DNA of 64,000 bases from Paenibacillus sp. FSL R5-0490 (lineage in GTDB: Bacteria > Bacillota > Bacilli > Bacillales > Cytobacillaceae): assembly GCF_001956215.1 (NCBI RefSeq), contig NZ_MRTQ01000006.1, positions 1-64,000 on the forward strand, written 5' to 3'. Under the pieces are notes generated by a model. It saw only the letters and a program-made list of their open reading frames with translations. It was not told the origin of the DNA and did no database searches. The translations under genes and the position numbers were made by a program. Every line of letters begins with the position of its first letter. Within the stretch, counting starts at the first letter, position 1. Positions 51,614-60,851 of this stretch are shown here, in pieces.

Positions 51614-53914
51614 TTAAAATAACTTCATCTGTTCTGGTCCCATTGCCGATTTTGTCACGTAGCCCATTGCAGCATATCCTTCCATTCGTTTTTCATACAT
51701 GTTCTTCAGAATGGGGACTTGCCTGTCAATATAATCATACACCCTTACCTCTTGCTTGTCCGAATGTATTCTGTGCAATCTGCCGGCATACTGCTGAAGT
51801 GTTCCTTTCCAGGCAATGGGCATGGAAAGGAATAACGTATCCAGTCTTGGGTCATCAAACCCCTCACCAATAAACTTGCCAGTTGCAATCACTAACCGCT
51901 CTTCATGATCCGGAATGGCTGCCAGCCGCTCTAACTCCTGTTTTCTTGCCTTTTTCGGTATTTTTCCTGAAAGGACAATTATATTTCTGGCAAACCCTTT
52001 GAATTGCCTTTCCAAATTTTCAAGATGTTCGATCCGTTCGGTTAAGATAATGGGTGTACGTCCTTCTTCAAGTTCGTGGAGGACATCATTAAACAATTGC
52101 TGATTTCGTTCTGTGTCAGTTGATATTTTTCGATATAGTTCCTGCAAGTCAGATGAAGAGGATTTAAAACTTGTATATTTTGGGATGAGCAGATGCTTGA
52201 ATGGCCTGATTTTCGCCTGTCTTTTCCCATCGACTCTATAGCGGACAGGTCCGCATTGCATAAAAATAATAGGATGAAGACCGTCCTTACGGATGGGTGT
52301 CGCCGTTAATCCATAAACATATTTCGCCCGGATGGCTTTTAATACCTTTTCAAAACTATATGCTGAGATATGATGGCACTCATCCACAATAATTTGGCCA
52401 TATTGGGTAATAAATGATTTCAATTCCCCTTTTGATTTAATGCTCTGAATGGTGGCGATATCTATTTTTCCTGTTAATTTCTTCTTCCCGCCACAGTATT
52501 GTCCAATCTCCTTAGGATCCAGTCCGAGAAAGGTGGATAGCTTTTCAATCCACTGGTCCAGGAGCTGAGTTCGATCAACAATAATCAAGGTATTTGTCTG
52601 CCTTTTTGCTATCAGAGCTGCTGCTGCAACAGTCTTGCCAAATCCGGTTGTTGCCGAAAGAACACCATTTGCATGATTGAACAGTTGTGCAACAGCTTCT
52701 TCCTGCTGGGCAGTGAGGTTTCCGTTAAAAACTGCATCTACTTTTTCGCCTTCATAATGTTCAAAAATGACGTTACCTTTTATTGAGTGCTCTTTAAAAA
52801 GCTTCTTCAAATCATCCATACATCCCCGCGGTAAAATAACATGCTCAGCATCCTCATGACAGCAGCTGATTATTCTTTGCAGCCCATATGTGGACATTCT
52901 TTTAGCCTGCGCTTTGTGAAACTCAGGGTTATTAAAGGAAGCAAGTGAAATGATTTTGGAAAATAGAGCCGAAGGAAGATTCTCTTTTTTTATATAAAGG
53001 CCATTTTTCACCAAGATATCGATTTGTTCTGGTAAAGGCACCTGAATTGCAGGCAACGATGATATAAGCTTATTCAAAACAGAGAGAATACTGCTTTTCG
53101 AAAACTTTTCAACAGAAGATAAGTACATCCACTGATCCTTAAAAGGGGTAAAGGTTTCGTCCACAAAGACACTGTTTCCTGCTCTCTTCGATTGGAGCTG
53201 GAGCGGCAGGGCAATTAAGTTCCCAAAGCCGCCCTTTGTCAGGGTGTCCTGATTGGGAAACATCCTGTCAAAGGATTCAATTCCCAGTCCATGCCTTCTT
53301 TCCATTGTTCTTTCCAATAAAGCTGACCCCAGTCTTCTGGCTAAGGAAGCACCAACATCTTCCGAGAAAAACAGCCAGCAATGCGCCCCATTTCCCGATC
53401 TGGATCTTTCAACATTTATTGGAACACCTAATTCTTTGCTGACTTTCACAAAAGCCGCAACATCTTCTTTCCAACTTTGCTTATCAAAATCGAAAGCTAA
53501 GAAAGTGCAGGTTTCATCTTGCTGCATCGGATAAATTCCGATCGTTTTCTTTCCGCTCAAATGATCAAAAATAACTTGATCTGTTAAAGGAAGAAGCTTT
53601 CTGTTGCTGCAGGCGCTGCATTTTATATTTGGTTTATCACACAGAGGTTTCTGCCACTCCAATGCACAGGCTGGGATATAGCCGGATTTTCCATTTTTTG
53701 ATTCCCAGCGTACTGCATAGACATCTGTTCGCCCTTTAAAAAACGACCTGAACAATCTTATTTTTTCCTGCGGATTGGAACGGTTTGTCAGTATATTTTC
53801 TTCTGTGTCTTCTTTTGCTTCGCGATGATGCATCATATTTGAGAGCAATTTTTTCAAATAAGCATTTTCTTTCCTCAGCCGGTCCAATTCATCTAAGTGA
53901 AAGTTATTTTTCAT
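51614..53914 (-). CDS. Primase-helicase fusion (AEP-like domain plus SF2 helicase)
   Basis: The 766-aa protein has a short coiled coil (about 6-25), an archaeo-eukaryotic-primase-like region with a cysteine cluster (CDKPNIKCSAC, about 92-102), acidic motif FLAFDFD (about 138-144) and the RSRSGNGAHCW motif (about 170-180). The helicase half has Walker A ATTGFGKTVAAAAL (about 427), DECHH (about 515), GLTATPIRKDG (about 540) and the GRLHR arginine motif (about 728). Domain databases label this N-terminal type the TOTE-conflict-system primase (from memory). It leads a minus-strand gene set with HEAT/SEC-C and zinc proteins. Roles in repair priming or anti-mobile-element defence are inferred only. 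Confidence 0.85.
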   Translation of the reverse strand: MKNNFHLDELDRLRKENAYLKKLLSNMMHHREAKEDTEENILTNRSNPQEKIRLFRSFFKGRTDVYAVRWESKNGKSGYIPACALEWQKPLCDKPNIKCSACSNRKLLPLTDQVIFDHLSGKKTIGIYPMQQDETCTFLAFDFDKQSWKEDVAAFVKVSKELGVPINVERSRSGNGAHCWLFFSEDVGASLARRLGSALLERTMERRHGLGIESFDRMFPNQDTLTKGGFGNLIALPLQLQSKRAGNSVFVDETFTPFKDQWMYLSSVEKFSKSSILSVLNKLISSLPAIQVPLPEQIDILVKNGLYIKKENLPSALFSKIISLASFNNPEFHKAQAKRMSTYGLQRIISCCHEDAEHVILPRGCMDDLKKLFKEHSIKGNVIFEHYEGEKVDAVFNGNLTAQQEEAVAQLFNHANGVLSATTGFGKTVAAAALIAKRQTNTLIIVDRTQLLDQWIEKLSTFLGLDPKEIGQYCGGKKKLTGKIDIATIQSIKSKGELKSFITQYGQIIVDECHHISAYSFEKVLKAIRAKYVYGLTATPIRKDGLHPIIFMQCGPVRYRVDGKRQAKIRPFKHLLIPKYTSFKSSSSDLQELYRKISTDTERNQQLFNDVLHELEEGRTPIILTERIEHLENLERQFKGFARNIIVLSGKIPKKARKQELERLAAIPDHEERLVIATGKFIGEGFDDPRLDTLFLSMPIAWKGTLQQYAGRLHRIHSDKQEVRVYDYIDRQVPILKNMYEKRMEGYAAMGYVTKSAMGPEQMKLF

Positions 53915-54051
53915 CCCAATCCCTCAATTTGGTAGAATATTTACTATACATTCTATCGAAATGATAAGAATTTAAACAAATTTAGTAGTTTCTCTTCTAA
54001 AAGTACACATGTTCGACTGCAAGAATTTTCTAACAGCTAATCTGAACCCAA

Positions 54052-54082
54052 AGAAAAAACGAAGAGCTCCCTCTCCGTTTTC
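54052..54082 (-). terminator. Terminator after the DUF1028 gene
   Basis: AAAACGGAGAG pairs with CTCTTCGTTTT around GGAG on the minus strand, followed by TTCTTTGG. Confidence 0.8.
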
Positions 54083-54920
54083 ACAGCTTTTTCATATAAG
54101 CTAAAACATCCAAATCAATCTTCCCCGCTTCCTGCTCACGGGCTTCGAAGTTTTCGGTATGAATAAAGGCAGTTAATGCTTTCAATAGCTGTTCATCATC
54201 CTGACCAGCCTTTAAATACTCGAGCCGGGTTAATTCCAGTACAAGCTCCTCTTTTACCTCACCTTCAATAGCCGCAACCCGTTCAGCCTTTGACGGTGCA
54301 AAGTACAGCTGCTGCAGATGATAAATCCGAATCAGCTCGGTAATCGGCTCCGGATGGTCATCAACCCGCAAGTCGATGTAGCAGTCGTTAAATCCTCCGT
54401 ATCCCCCTGCTTCTTTCACTACAAGAAGGGCTGCGGATTGCTGGCCCCGGCTGTCACCGCCGGCTGCCTGACCAGCATTTAAGGCAGCGAGCAGGCGCTC
54501 AGCCAAAGTGCCGTCAGTACTGATAAACGTCTGGCCCATTGCCTCAACCGTTTTTTCATCCACCAGGATATTGCCCTGCGCGGCAAAGTGATGTCCGGTC
54601 ATGCCTCCAGCCCACTCATAGCAGCCTTCCCCTGTGAACGTCGCCGGGTTTCCCATGCTATCCAGCAGTCCGACCTGGCGGAGCTCTTTTTCGGGATCAT
54701 CTTTAGTAATGATTTCAAGGGCCTCCTCGGCCGTTTTCCCTTCTTCCATCAATTGCAATGCACGCGGTCCATAGGAAGTATTGGCGTATGACTGAGTCGC
54801 AACGGCTCCAATACCTGCTTTTGCAAAGGGCACTACTGCACCAACCCCGAGAAATTTCGATTGAACCGCAATTCCCCATTCTTTTTCCTTCGGATCGTAT
54901 CCCACGATGGAAAATGTCAT
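54081..54920 (-). CDS. DUF1028 family protein (Ntn-hydrolase-like)
   Basis: The 279-aa protein begins MTFSIVGYDPKEKEWGIAVQSK and shows the family phrases AVATQSYANTSYGPRAL (about 40-56), GHHFAAQGNIL (about 110) and AGGDSRGQQSAALLVV (about 150). DUF1028 proteins are related to Ntn-hydrolases; the true reaction is unknown. It is the distal gene of a minus-strand set with the ChrA pair and gamma-glutamyltransferase, which suggests amide or gamma-glutamyl bond hydrolysis. Confidence 0.85.
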   Translation of the reverse strand: MTFSIVGYDPKEKEWGIAVQSKFLGVGAVVPFAKAGIGAVATQSYANTSYGPRALQLMEEGKTAEEALEIITKDDPEKELRQVGLLDSMGNPATFTGEGCYEWAGGMTGHHFAAQGNILVDEKTVEAMGQTFISTDGTLAERLLAALNAGQAAGGDSRGQQSAALLVVKEAGGYGGFNDCYIDLRVDDHPEPITELIRIYHLQQLYFAPSKAERVAAIEGEVKEELVLELTRLEYLKAGQDDEQLLKALTAFIHTENFEAREQEAGKIDLDVLAYMKKL

Positions 54921-54933
54921 AAAAACCTTCCCC

Positions 54934-55464
54934 CTATCCTAAAATAAGTCCTCCGTATACGAGCGCTCCGGCGATCACATAAGCCGGATGAACCTTAAGC
55001 CTTTCCATGAGGAAGAAGCTAACCAGTCCGATAAATAGTGTCTGCCAGATGCCGGCACCTTCGTATGCAGAGAAAAAGAAATCATACGCCATGACGCCAA
55101 GGAGTACCGCTATCACCGGCCGGATATAAGTAGTCATGCGCTTCACACGCGGCGATTCCTTATATTTCATAAGAAGTCCGAGCAAGGTAATCATCAGAAT
55201 CAGCGATGGAGCTACAGTGGCGAATACGCCCACGATGGCTCCGAGGATTCCCCCCTGTTCATATCCGATATAACCGGCCATTTTTGTGGCAATCGGACCG
55301 GGCAGTGCATTGCCCATTGCCAGCATTTCACTGAATTCATTTGTTGAGAGCCAGCCATAATGGTCGACCACTTCATTCTCAACCAGCGGAATGGATGCCG
55401 GTCCCCCGCCGTATCCAAGAATCCCCGGAATGAAGAATGCCAAGAAGATCTGAACGTAAATCAT
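54934..55464 (-). CDS. Chromate-transporter family protein, half-size (ChrA-like)
   Basis: The 176-aa membrane protein has about five helices and the family signature GILGYGGGPASIPLVENEVV (about 14-33) followed by GNALPGPIATKMAGYIGY. It is one half of a split ChrA pair with the preceding gene, overlapping it by 4 bp. B. subtilis YwrA/YwrB are an equivalent pair encoded beside the gamma-glutamyltransferase YwrD. True substrates of these pairs may not be chromate. Confidence 0.88.
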   Translation of the reverse strand: MIYVQIFLAFFIPGILGYGGGPASIPLVENEVVDHYGWLSTNEFSEMLAMGNALPGPIATKMAGYIGYEQGGILGAIVGVFATVAPSLILMITLLGLLMKYKESPRVKRMTTYIRPVIAVLLGVMAYDFFFSAYEGAGIWQTLFIGLVSFFLMERLKVHPAYVIAGALVYGGLILG

Positions 55465-56036
55465 GCGAGATTCCTCTCCTTTTTTGCTTCATTTTTATCA
55501 GCTTTATCTTTTTTCAGGAGAGCCGCAGTCAGCAAAACAAAAATGATAATCGCAGGATGAATGTTAACGAACTCAAGAAGAGCTAAGCTCACCGCTGTAA
55601 AAAGCAATGTCCAGCCCCAGCCCAGAGATGATTTCGATGACTTTTTAACAAAGTCCCAAGTGAGTGTTGCCAGCATCACGGCCACAACTGGAACGACTGC
55701 CTTTGTCATGCCTGCTACCCATGGCTGGTCTTTGAATGTATTTAATGCGGTAAGAAGAATAATCATAAGGACAATTGTTGGTACCATTGTTGCTGCAAGT
55801 GCAGTGACCATTCCCAGAATGCCGCCAACACGATAGCCGATATAGCCGGCCATTTTTGTGGCAATCGGGCCTGGGAGTGCGTTCCCGAGCGCCAGCACAT
55901 CGCCGAATTCATCCGTATCCATCCATTTATATTTATCAACAACTTCTTTATGAACGAGCGGAATCGACGACGGGCCGCCGCCATAGCCGAGGATGCCTAC
56001 TCTGAAAAAAGCCATAAAGATGTCAAGCTGCTTCAT
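55461..56036 (-). CDS. Chromate-transporter family protein, half-size (ChrA-like)
   Basis: The 191-aa partner of the next gene shares GILGYGGGPSSIPLVHKEVV and GNALPGPIATKMAGYIGY, showing the pair arose by duplication. It has five to six helices and a charged C-terminal tail. The two half-proteins are thought to form an antiparallel heterodimer. The ATGA overlap with the next gene supports coupled translation. Confidence 0.88.
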   Translation of the reverse strand: MKQLDIFMAFFRVGILGYGGGPSSIPLVHKEVVDKYKWMDTDEFGDVLALGNALPGPIATKMAGYIGYRVGGILGMVTALAATMVPTIVLMIILLTALNTFKDQPWVAGMTKAVVPVVAVMLATLTWDFVKKSSKSSLGWGWTLLFTAVSLALLEFVNIHPAIIIFVLLTAALLKKDKADKNEAKKERNLA

Positions 56037-56065
56037 GATGCCTCCACCTCTTTTCGTTGTTTTCG

Positions 56066-56086
56066 GTACCAGGTACCTATACCACC
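56066..56086. repeat. REP-like fragment upstream of the ChrA pair
   Basis: CCAGGTACCTATACCACC matches one arm of the 23000-23050 hairpin. Nearby GGAGCGG (56137-56143) and CCGCTCC (56155-56161) form a separate hairpin without a clear T-run. Nothing else is seen in 56037-56219. Confidence 0.5.
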
Positions 56087-56219
56087 ACTAGACCAGTTGG
56101 GTAACACTGCCTCCGTGTCCGGAAAAAGCAGGTGGAGGAGCGGCTTTTTATGGTCCGCTCCCCTTTACCTTTTATATGGTTATTTTACTCTTATATGCGT
56201 GCTGCTTCCTCACTTTTTA

Positions 56220-57830
56220 TTACCAGGCGGCAATCGATCCGTCTGTTCGCGGTTCTGTTCCGCCCATAAGGACGCCTGTTTTCGGGTCACGCCAGATAAT
56301 CTGGCCGCGGCCGAATCCGCCGGTATCAACGGTTACCTCGATTTGATGTCCTTTGCGCACCAAAGCCTGCGCAATGTGATTAGGGAAATGAGGCTCCACC
56401 TGAACCTTTTTCCCTTCAATCCACTGCCATCTTGGCGCATCAAGCGCTGCTTGCGGATTCAAGTGGAAATCCACTGTATTCATAACCACCTGCATATGCC
56501 CCTGCGGCTGCATATAGCCGCCCATTACACCGAAAGGTCCAACGGCTTCTCCGTCTTTTGTCAGGAATCCGGGAATAATCGTATGATATGTTTTCTTGCC
56601 CGGCTTCAGTGCATTATGGTGCTCCGGGTCAAGAGAGAAGTCATGTCCGCGATTCTGAAGGGCAATTCCCGTTCCAGGAACCACAAGCCCTGAGCCAAAG
56701 CCCATATAGTTGCTTTGGATGAAGGAAACCATATTGCCTTCGCTGTCTGCAGTCGCCAGATACACAGTACCTCCGCGCGGCGGCTGATATGGCTCAGGTG
56801 TTACTGCTTCCTCGCCAATCTCACTTCGGCGGGATTCACCGTACTCCTCTGAAAGCAATTCTTCAACTGTCACTTTCATTTCTGCCGGATCTGTAATAAA
56901 TGCCTTGCCGTCTGTGAAAGCTAACTTCATCGCTTCGATTTGTTTGTGATAGGTATCCGCTGTTTCTTTATCACCGAATTCAAAGCCTTTAGCAATGTTT
57001 AATCCAAGAAGAGCCACAAGACCCTGGCCATTCGGCGGGATTTCCCAAACATCATAGCCGCGGTAGTTTACTGTGATGGGATCTACCCATTCCGCCTTGT
57101 AATCTGCAAGGTCTTCTTTTGATAAGAAGGCATTGTATTTTTTTGAAAAAGCATCAATTTTTTCGGCGATCTCCCCGCGGTAAAAGCTTTCGCCGTCTGT
57201 TTCGCCAATGGCTTTCAAAGTGGAAGCATGTCCTTCAGAACGCCAGACCTCGCCAACCTCAGGGGCTTTGCCTTCCGGAGCAAAGGTTTCAAACCAATGC
57301 TGGAATTCATCGTCCGTTAGAATCTGTTTGAACTTTTTATACGCATACTGCCAGTACTTGCCGAGAATCGGTGTTAATGGATAGCCTTTTTCCGCATAAT
57401 CAATGGCAGGCTGAAGGACTTCTTTTAACGGAAGCCTGCCGAATCGCTTGGAAAGCTCAGCCCACGCGGATGGAGCACCAGGCACCGTAACCGGCATCCA
57501 GCCATGCGTCGGCATCTTTTCAAAGCCTCTTTCCTTTAGAGCTTCTATGCTAATGGACTTTGGTGCAGGGCCGCTTGCATTCAAACCATGCAGTTCCCCT
57601 TTCGTCCAGACGAGGGCAAATGCGTCGCCGCCGATTCCGTTGGATGTCGGTTCAACCACAGTTAGAGCTGCTGCTGTGGCGATTGCTGCATCTATGGCAT
57701 TTCCGCCTTTTTTCATGATATCTAATCCAGCCTGTGCCGCCAGCGGCTGGGAAGTTGCGACCATGCCGTTGTTTGCCATGACGGTCGTTCGCTGGGATGG
57801 GTAAGGGTGGTTGTGGAAATCGAAATTCAT
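56220..57830 (-). CDS. Gamma-glutamyltransferase family protein (YwrD-like)
   Basis: Ntn-hydrolase precursor that self-cleaves and hydrolyses or transfers gamma-glutamyl groups, for example from glutathione. The 536-aa protein has GGNAIDAAIATAAALTVVEPTSNGIGG split over residues 35-65, the nucleophilic Thr in RGGTVYLATADSEGN (about 353) and the small-subunit GVMGGYMQPQGH (about 440). There is no signal peptide, so it is probably cytoplasmic, as YwrD is thought to be. ATG 57830 is chosen (AGAGGTGA 5 nt upstream) over GTG 57839. Beside it are a peptide importer and M24 peptidase, fitting import and breakdown of gamma-glutamyl peptides. Confidence 0.9.
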   Translation of the reverse strand: MNFDFHNHPYPSQRTTVMANNGMVATSQPLAAQAGLDIMKKGGNAIDAAIATAAALTVVEPTSNGIGGDAFALVWTKGELHGLNASGPAPKSISIEALKERGFEKMPTHGWMPVTVPGAPSAWAELSKRFGRLPLKEVLQPAIDYAEKGYPLTPILGKYWQYAYKKFKQILTDDEFQHWFETFAPEGKAPEVGEVWRSEGHASTLKAIGETDGESFYRGEIAEKIDAFSKKYNAFLSKEDLADYKAEWVDPITVNYRGYDVWEIPPNGQGLVALLGLNIAKGFEFGDKETADTYHKQIEAMKLAFTDGKAFITDPAEMKVTVEELLSEEYGESRRSEIGEEAVTPEPYQPPRGGTVYLATADSEGNMVSFIQSNYMGFGSGLVVPGTGIALQNRGHDFSLDPEHHNALKPGKKTYHTIIPGFLTKDGEAVGPFGVMGGYMQPQGHMQVVMNTVDFHLNPQAALDAPRWQWIEGKKVQVEPHFPNHIAQALVRKGHQIEVTVDTGGFGRGQIIWRDPKTGVLMGGTEPRTDGSIAAW

Positions 57831-57935
57831 GGAGTTCACCTCTGTGTTAAAATGGTTAATTCTGATTATAACAAATTATTAATCTATTAACGTTTTAATT
57901 TGATAAAAAATTTCGGATTTAGAAATACCTGCGAT

Positions 57936-57970
57936 GAAAGGAGCCGTACCCTGAGGGCTACAGCTCCTAT
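57936..57970 (-). terminator. Terminator-like hairpin after the binding-protein gene
   Basis: AGGAGC...GTA.CCC pairs with GGG.TAC...GCTCCT on the minus strand; the T-run (TTTC) is short, so termination may be partial. Confidence 0.5.
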
Positions 57971-57985
57971 TTTGTGATTAAAGCC

Positions 57986-59539
57986 TTATTCAACCGTAAC
58001 CTTTTCAAGCATGTACAATCCTGATGGATGCATCCAGAAGCCTTTGACATTGCTGCCGATAACGGCAAGGTCTTCATCATTGCGAAGGAAGACCATTGGC
58101 GCTTCTTCCATCTCAATTTTTTGAGCTTCCGCATAAATTTCAAGACGTTTCTTCTCATCTGTTTCCTGACGTCCCTGATCGATCAGCTCATCCACTTTCG
58201 GATTGCTGTAGAAAGAACGGTTACCAGGGTTTCCTCGTGCATCACTATGGAATAGGAAGTACTGGTTATAATCCGCATCCCCGGTCATGTTAGACCATCC
58301 AAGGATAAACATATCGTGGTCGCCTTTTGCTGTACCTTCAAGGTAAGCGCCCCACTCCACTACTTTTGTTTCCACTTCAATGCCAATACCTTTTAATTGA
58401 GATTGAACAACTTCTGCCACATCCATACGGGCTTTATTGTCATTTGTCCAGATGGTTGTTTTGAAGCCGTCCGGGTAACCGGCTTCGGCTAAAAGCTGCT
58501 TCGCTTTTTCAAGGTCATATTTGTAGCCTTCAAGATCCGGATTATGACCCCAGATGGCAGGTCCCATCGGAGCTGTTGCCACTGTACCCACATTGTTATA
58601 AACACCTTTTACAATCGCTTCAGTATCAATCGCATAGCTGATAGCCTGACGCACTTTTACATTATTGAATGGTTCTTTTTCTACGTTAAAGCCGATGTAG
58701 TCAACACCTAGCGCGTCACTGCGCACAAGCTCCATGCTATTGCTGTTTTCAATGCGTTCTACTTCTGTTACTGGCACAGGTTCTGCAATATGCGCTTCCC
58801 CTGTTTCAACCATGGCAATACGGGTAGAATCTTCCGGAACTACCTTATATGTGACAGTTTCCATCGAAGGCTTATCACCCCAGTAATCTTCAAATGCAGT
58901 CAATTTAATTTCCTGTCCAGGCTTCCACTCACCAAGCTTATATGGGCCGGTGCCAACCGGATTTTGACCAAGGTTTTCTCCTGACTCAATGGCAGCCGGG
59001 CTTAGAATGCCTGCTGCATAGTGCGCAAGATTAGCCAGAAGTGGAGCATATGGATATTCTGTAATCAATTGAACAGTGTGATCATCAACTGCTTTAACCT
59101 CTTTAATCATTTCAAATAGGTTTGAACGCGGTGAAGCTGTTTCTTCAGAAAGAACACGTTCGATTGTTTTCTGAACAGCTTCTGCCGTAAAATCAGTTCC
59201 ATCATGGAATTTCACGCCTTCGCGAAGCTTGAATTCCCATGTAAGATCATCAATCTGCTTCCATTCTGTAGCAAGAGCAGGCTGGATTTCCATATTCTCA
59301 TCCTGCTGCACAAGGCCTTCGTAAATTTTCCCGTGATACACATTTGCAGACGGAATATCTGTGCCAAGATGCGGATCCAATTTGGTCGCATCTGACAGGA
59401 CAGCAATCACCAGGTCTTTATTTGAAGCATTAGAATCACTGCTGGAAGCTTCCAGGCTCCCAGGGTCGCTGCCGCCTGAGCAGCCGGCTAATAATAAAAT
59501 CAAGGCTGCTAAACCCAGCCAAAAACTTCTCATTTTCAT
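57986..59539 (-). CDS. Peptide/glutathione-type ABC substrate-binding lipoprotein
   Basis: SBP_bac_5 family protein of 517 aa. It has a lipoprotein signal with lipobox LLLAGC (Cys20), the typical opening KLDPHLGTDIPSANVYHGKI (about 55-75), KFHDGTDFTAEAVQ (about 108) and the peptide-binding core GFNVEKEPFNNVKVRQAISYAID (in two parts near 280-300). It lies outside the membrane and delivers peptides to the permeases encoded divergently from 60852. GsiB-type glutathione-binding proteins look alike, so glutathione is a possible ligand. Confidence 0.92.
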   Translation of the reverse strand: MKMRSFWLGLAALILLLAGCSGGSDPGSLEASSSDSNASNKDLVIAVLSDATKLDPHLGTDIPSANVYHGKIYEGLVQQDENMEIQPALATEWKQIDDLTWEFKLREGVKFHDGTDFTAEAVQKTIERVLSEETASPRSNLFEMIKEVKAVDDHTVQLITEYPYAPLLANLAHYAAGILSPAAIESGENLGQNPVGTGPYKLGEWKPGQEIKLTAFEDYWGDKPSMETVTYKVVPEDSTRIAMVETGEAHIAEPVPVTEVERIENSNSMELVRSDALGVDYIGFNVEKEPFNNVKVRQAISYAIDTEAIVKGVYNNVGTVATAPMGPAIWGHNPDLEGYKYDLEKAKQLLAEAGYPDGFKTTIWTNDNKARMDVAEVVQSQLKGIGIEVETKVVEWGAYLEGTAKGDHDMFILGWSNMTGDADYNQYFLFHSDARGNPGNRSFYSNPKVDELIDQGRQETDEKKRLEIYAEAQKIEMEEAPMVFLRNDEDLAVIGSNVKGFWMHPSGLYMLEKVTVE

Positions 59540-59555
59540 CTTCCTTACCCCCTGT

Positions 59556-60620
59556 TTAATATGATATCACTTGCAGGTCCTTCGTTGATTTGGTGAAGTT
59601 CACATGGCCATCTTTCGTAATCACAACCAAATCTTCTATTCTAACTCCGCCAAACCCCGGAATATAAATCCCCGGTTCAACAGTGATGACCATCCCTTCT
59701 TGAAGAACGGTCTCATCTGTCGATCTCATCGCAGGCTGTTCATGGATGGCCAGACCCAAGGAATGCCCCAGACTATGCCCAAAGTTATCGCCATAACCGG
59801 CATCACGGATAATGCCGCGGCCGACTTCATCAAGCTCTCTGCACGTTTTTCCGGGACCGATTGCCTTCAAGGATTCCTCCTGCGCGCGGCGGACGATATT
59901 ATAAATCTCCACCTGCTTTTCAGACGGCTCTCCCACAACAACAGTTCTTGTAAAATCGGAGAAATAGCCATTTACAATGGCGCCGTAATCCATTTTGACA
60001 AAATCCCCGACCTCAACCACCCGGTCAGTAGCCTGTCCATGGGGAAGACAGGAACGCGGACCTGATGCAATCACATGATTGGGCTTAATGCGTTCAGCCC
60101 CCTGCCTTTTCATGAAAATCTCAAGTTCCAGCCCGATATCCTTTTCGGTTATGCCGGGACGGATGAAATCCAAAATGTGTGTGAAAGCCTGATCGCATAT
60201 CTCAATCCCTTGCCGCATGTTTTCGATTTCTGCTTCATCTTTAATCATCCGGATTTCGTTTGTTGCAGATGTAACATCAACAAGCTCAGTTTCCGGCAGC
60301 CTTGTTTGGATTTCCAGATAAACCGATGCCGGGACATCTCCAATTTCAAGGGCCAGTGTTCCTTTTGAAAACGAATCACAGACCATTTCGATCAGGTTTT
60401 GCTGATGCTGGACCACTTCGAAATCGGGTGCCTGATCCTTCGCCTGGTCCACATATCGGAAATCTGTAAACAGCTTCTGTGAGTCCTCTTCTATTAAAAG
60501 AACTCCCGCTGATCCTTTGTATCCGGAAAAATAGTATCTGTTTTCAGGTGAGTATATAAAAGCACCCTTCCAGCCATTTTCCGACATTTTCCTTCTGAGC
60601 TTTTCAATTCTTTGTTTCAT
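59556..60620 (-). CDS. M24 family aminopeptidase (Xaa-Pro type)
   Basis: Cytoplasmic dimetal peptidase of 354 aa. It has a creatinase N-terminal domain (about 1-130) and a pita-bread catalytic domain with metal ligands in KMDYGAIVNGYFSDFTR (Asp pair, about 210-222), GHSLGHSLGLAIHE (His, about 283) and VEPGIYIPGFGGVRIED (Glu pair, about 315-331). It cleaves dipeptides or N-terminal residues, often before proline. It lies 16 nt upstream of the binding-protein gene on the same strand, so imported peptides are likely its substrate. Confidence 0.93.
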   Translation of the reverse strand: MKQRIEKLRRKMSENGWKGAFIYSPENRYYFSGYKGSAGVLLIEEDSQKLFTDFRYVDQAKDQAPDFEVVQHQQNLIEMVCDSFSKGTLALEIGDVPASVYLEIQTRLPETELVDVTSATNEIRMIKDEAEIENMRQGIEICDQAFTHILDFIRPGITEKDIGLELEIFMKRQGAERIKPNHVIASGPRSCLPHGQATDRVVEVGDFVKMDYGAIVNGYFSDFTRTVVVGEPSEKQVEIYNIVRRAQEESLKAIGPGKTCRELDEVGRGIIRDAGYGDNFGHSLGHSLGLAIHEQPAMRSTDETVLQEGMVITVEPGIYIPGFGGVRIEDLVVITKDGHVNFTKSTKDLQVISY

Positions 60621-60851
60621 CCCTTCACCCCCTAGTTTGTTTGGAATATGTAGTTCTATGATGCAATGAAGCTGGCTTAATCAGCTCATTTGTTAAGGTT
60701 GTGTCCATTATAGGAAAAAAAATTAGCCAATGTTTTCGTTATTTTGTCATGTTTTTGCGAATTTTTTACTTTATCATAAAATTCAGACAAAACAGTCAAT
60801 ATTTTTGATAAATTAGTTCTCAACCAATAAGACACATGGGGGGACTAAATC
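60621..60851. other. Divergent promoter region for M24 and permease genes
   Basis: A+T-rich, no gene. On the plus strand TTGCGA, a 16-nt spacer and TAAAAT (about 60755-60782) could be a promoter for the permease operon; GGGGGG precedes its ATG. No recognisable operator was found, although the divergent layout suggests shared control. Confidence 0.4.

Noticed and set aside
55950-56693. 247-codon plus-strand frame across the ChrA/gamma-glutamyltransferase junction
   Set aside because: It is antisense to two well-supported genes and includes their intergenic hairpin.
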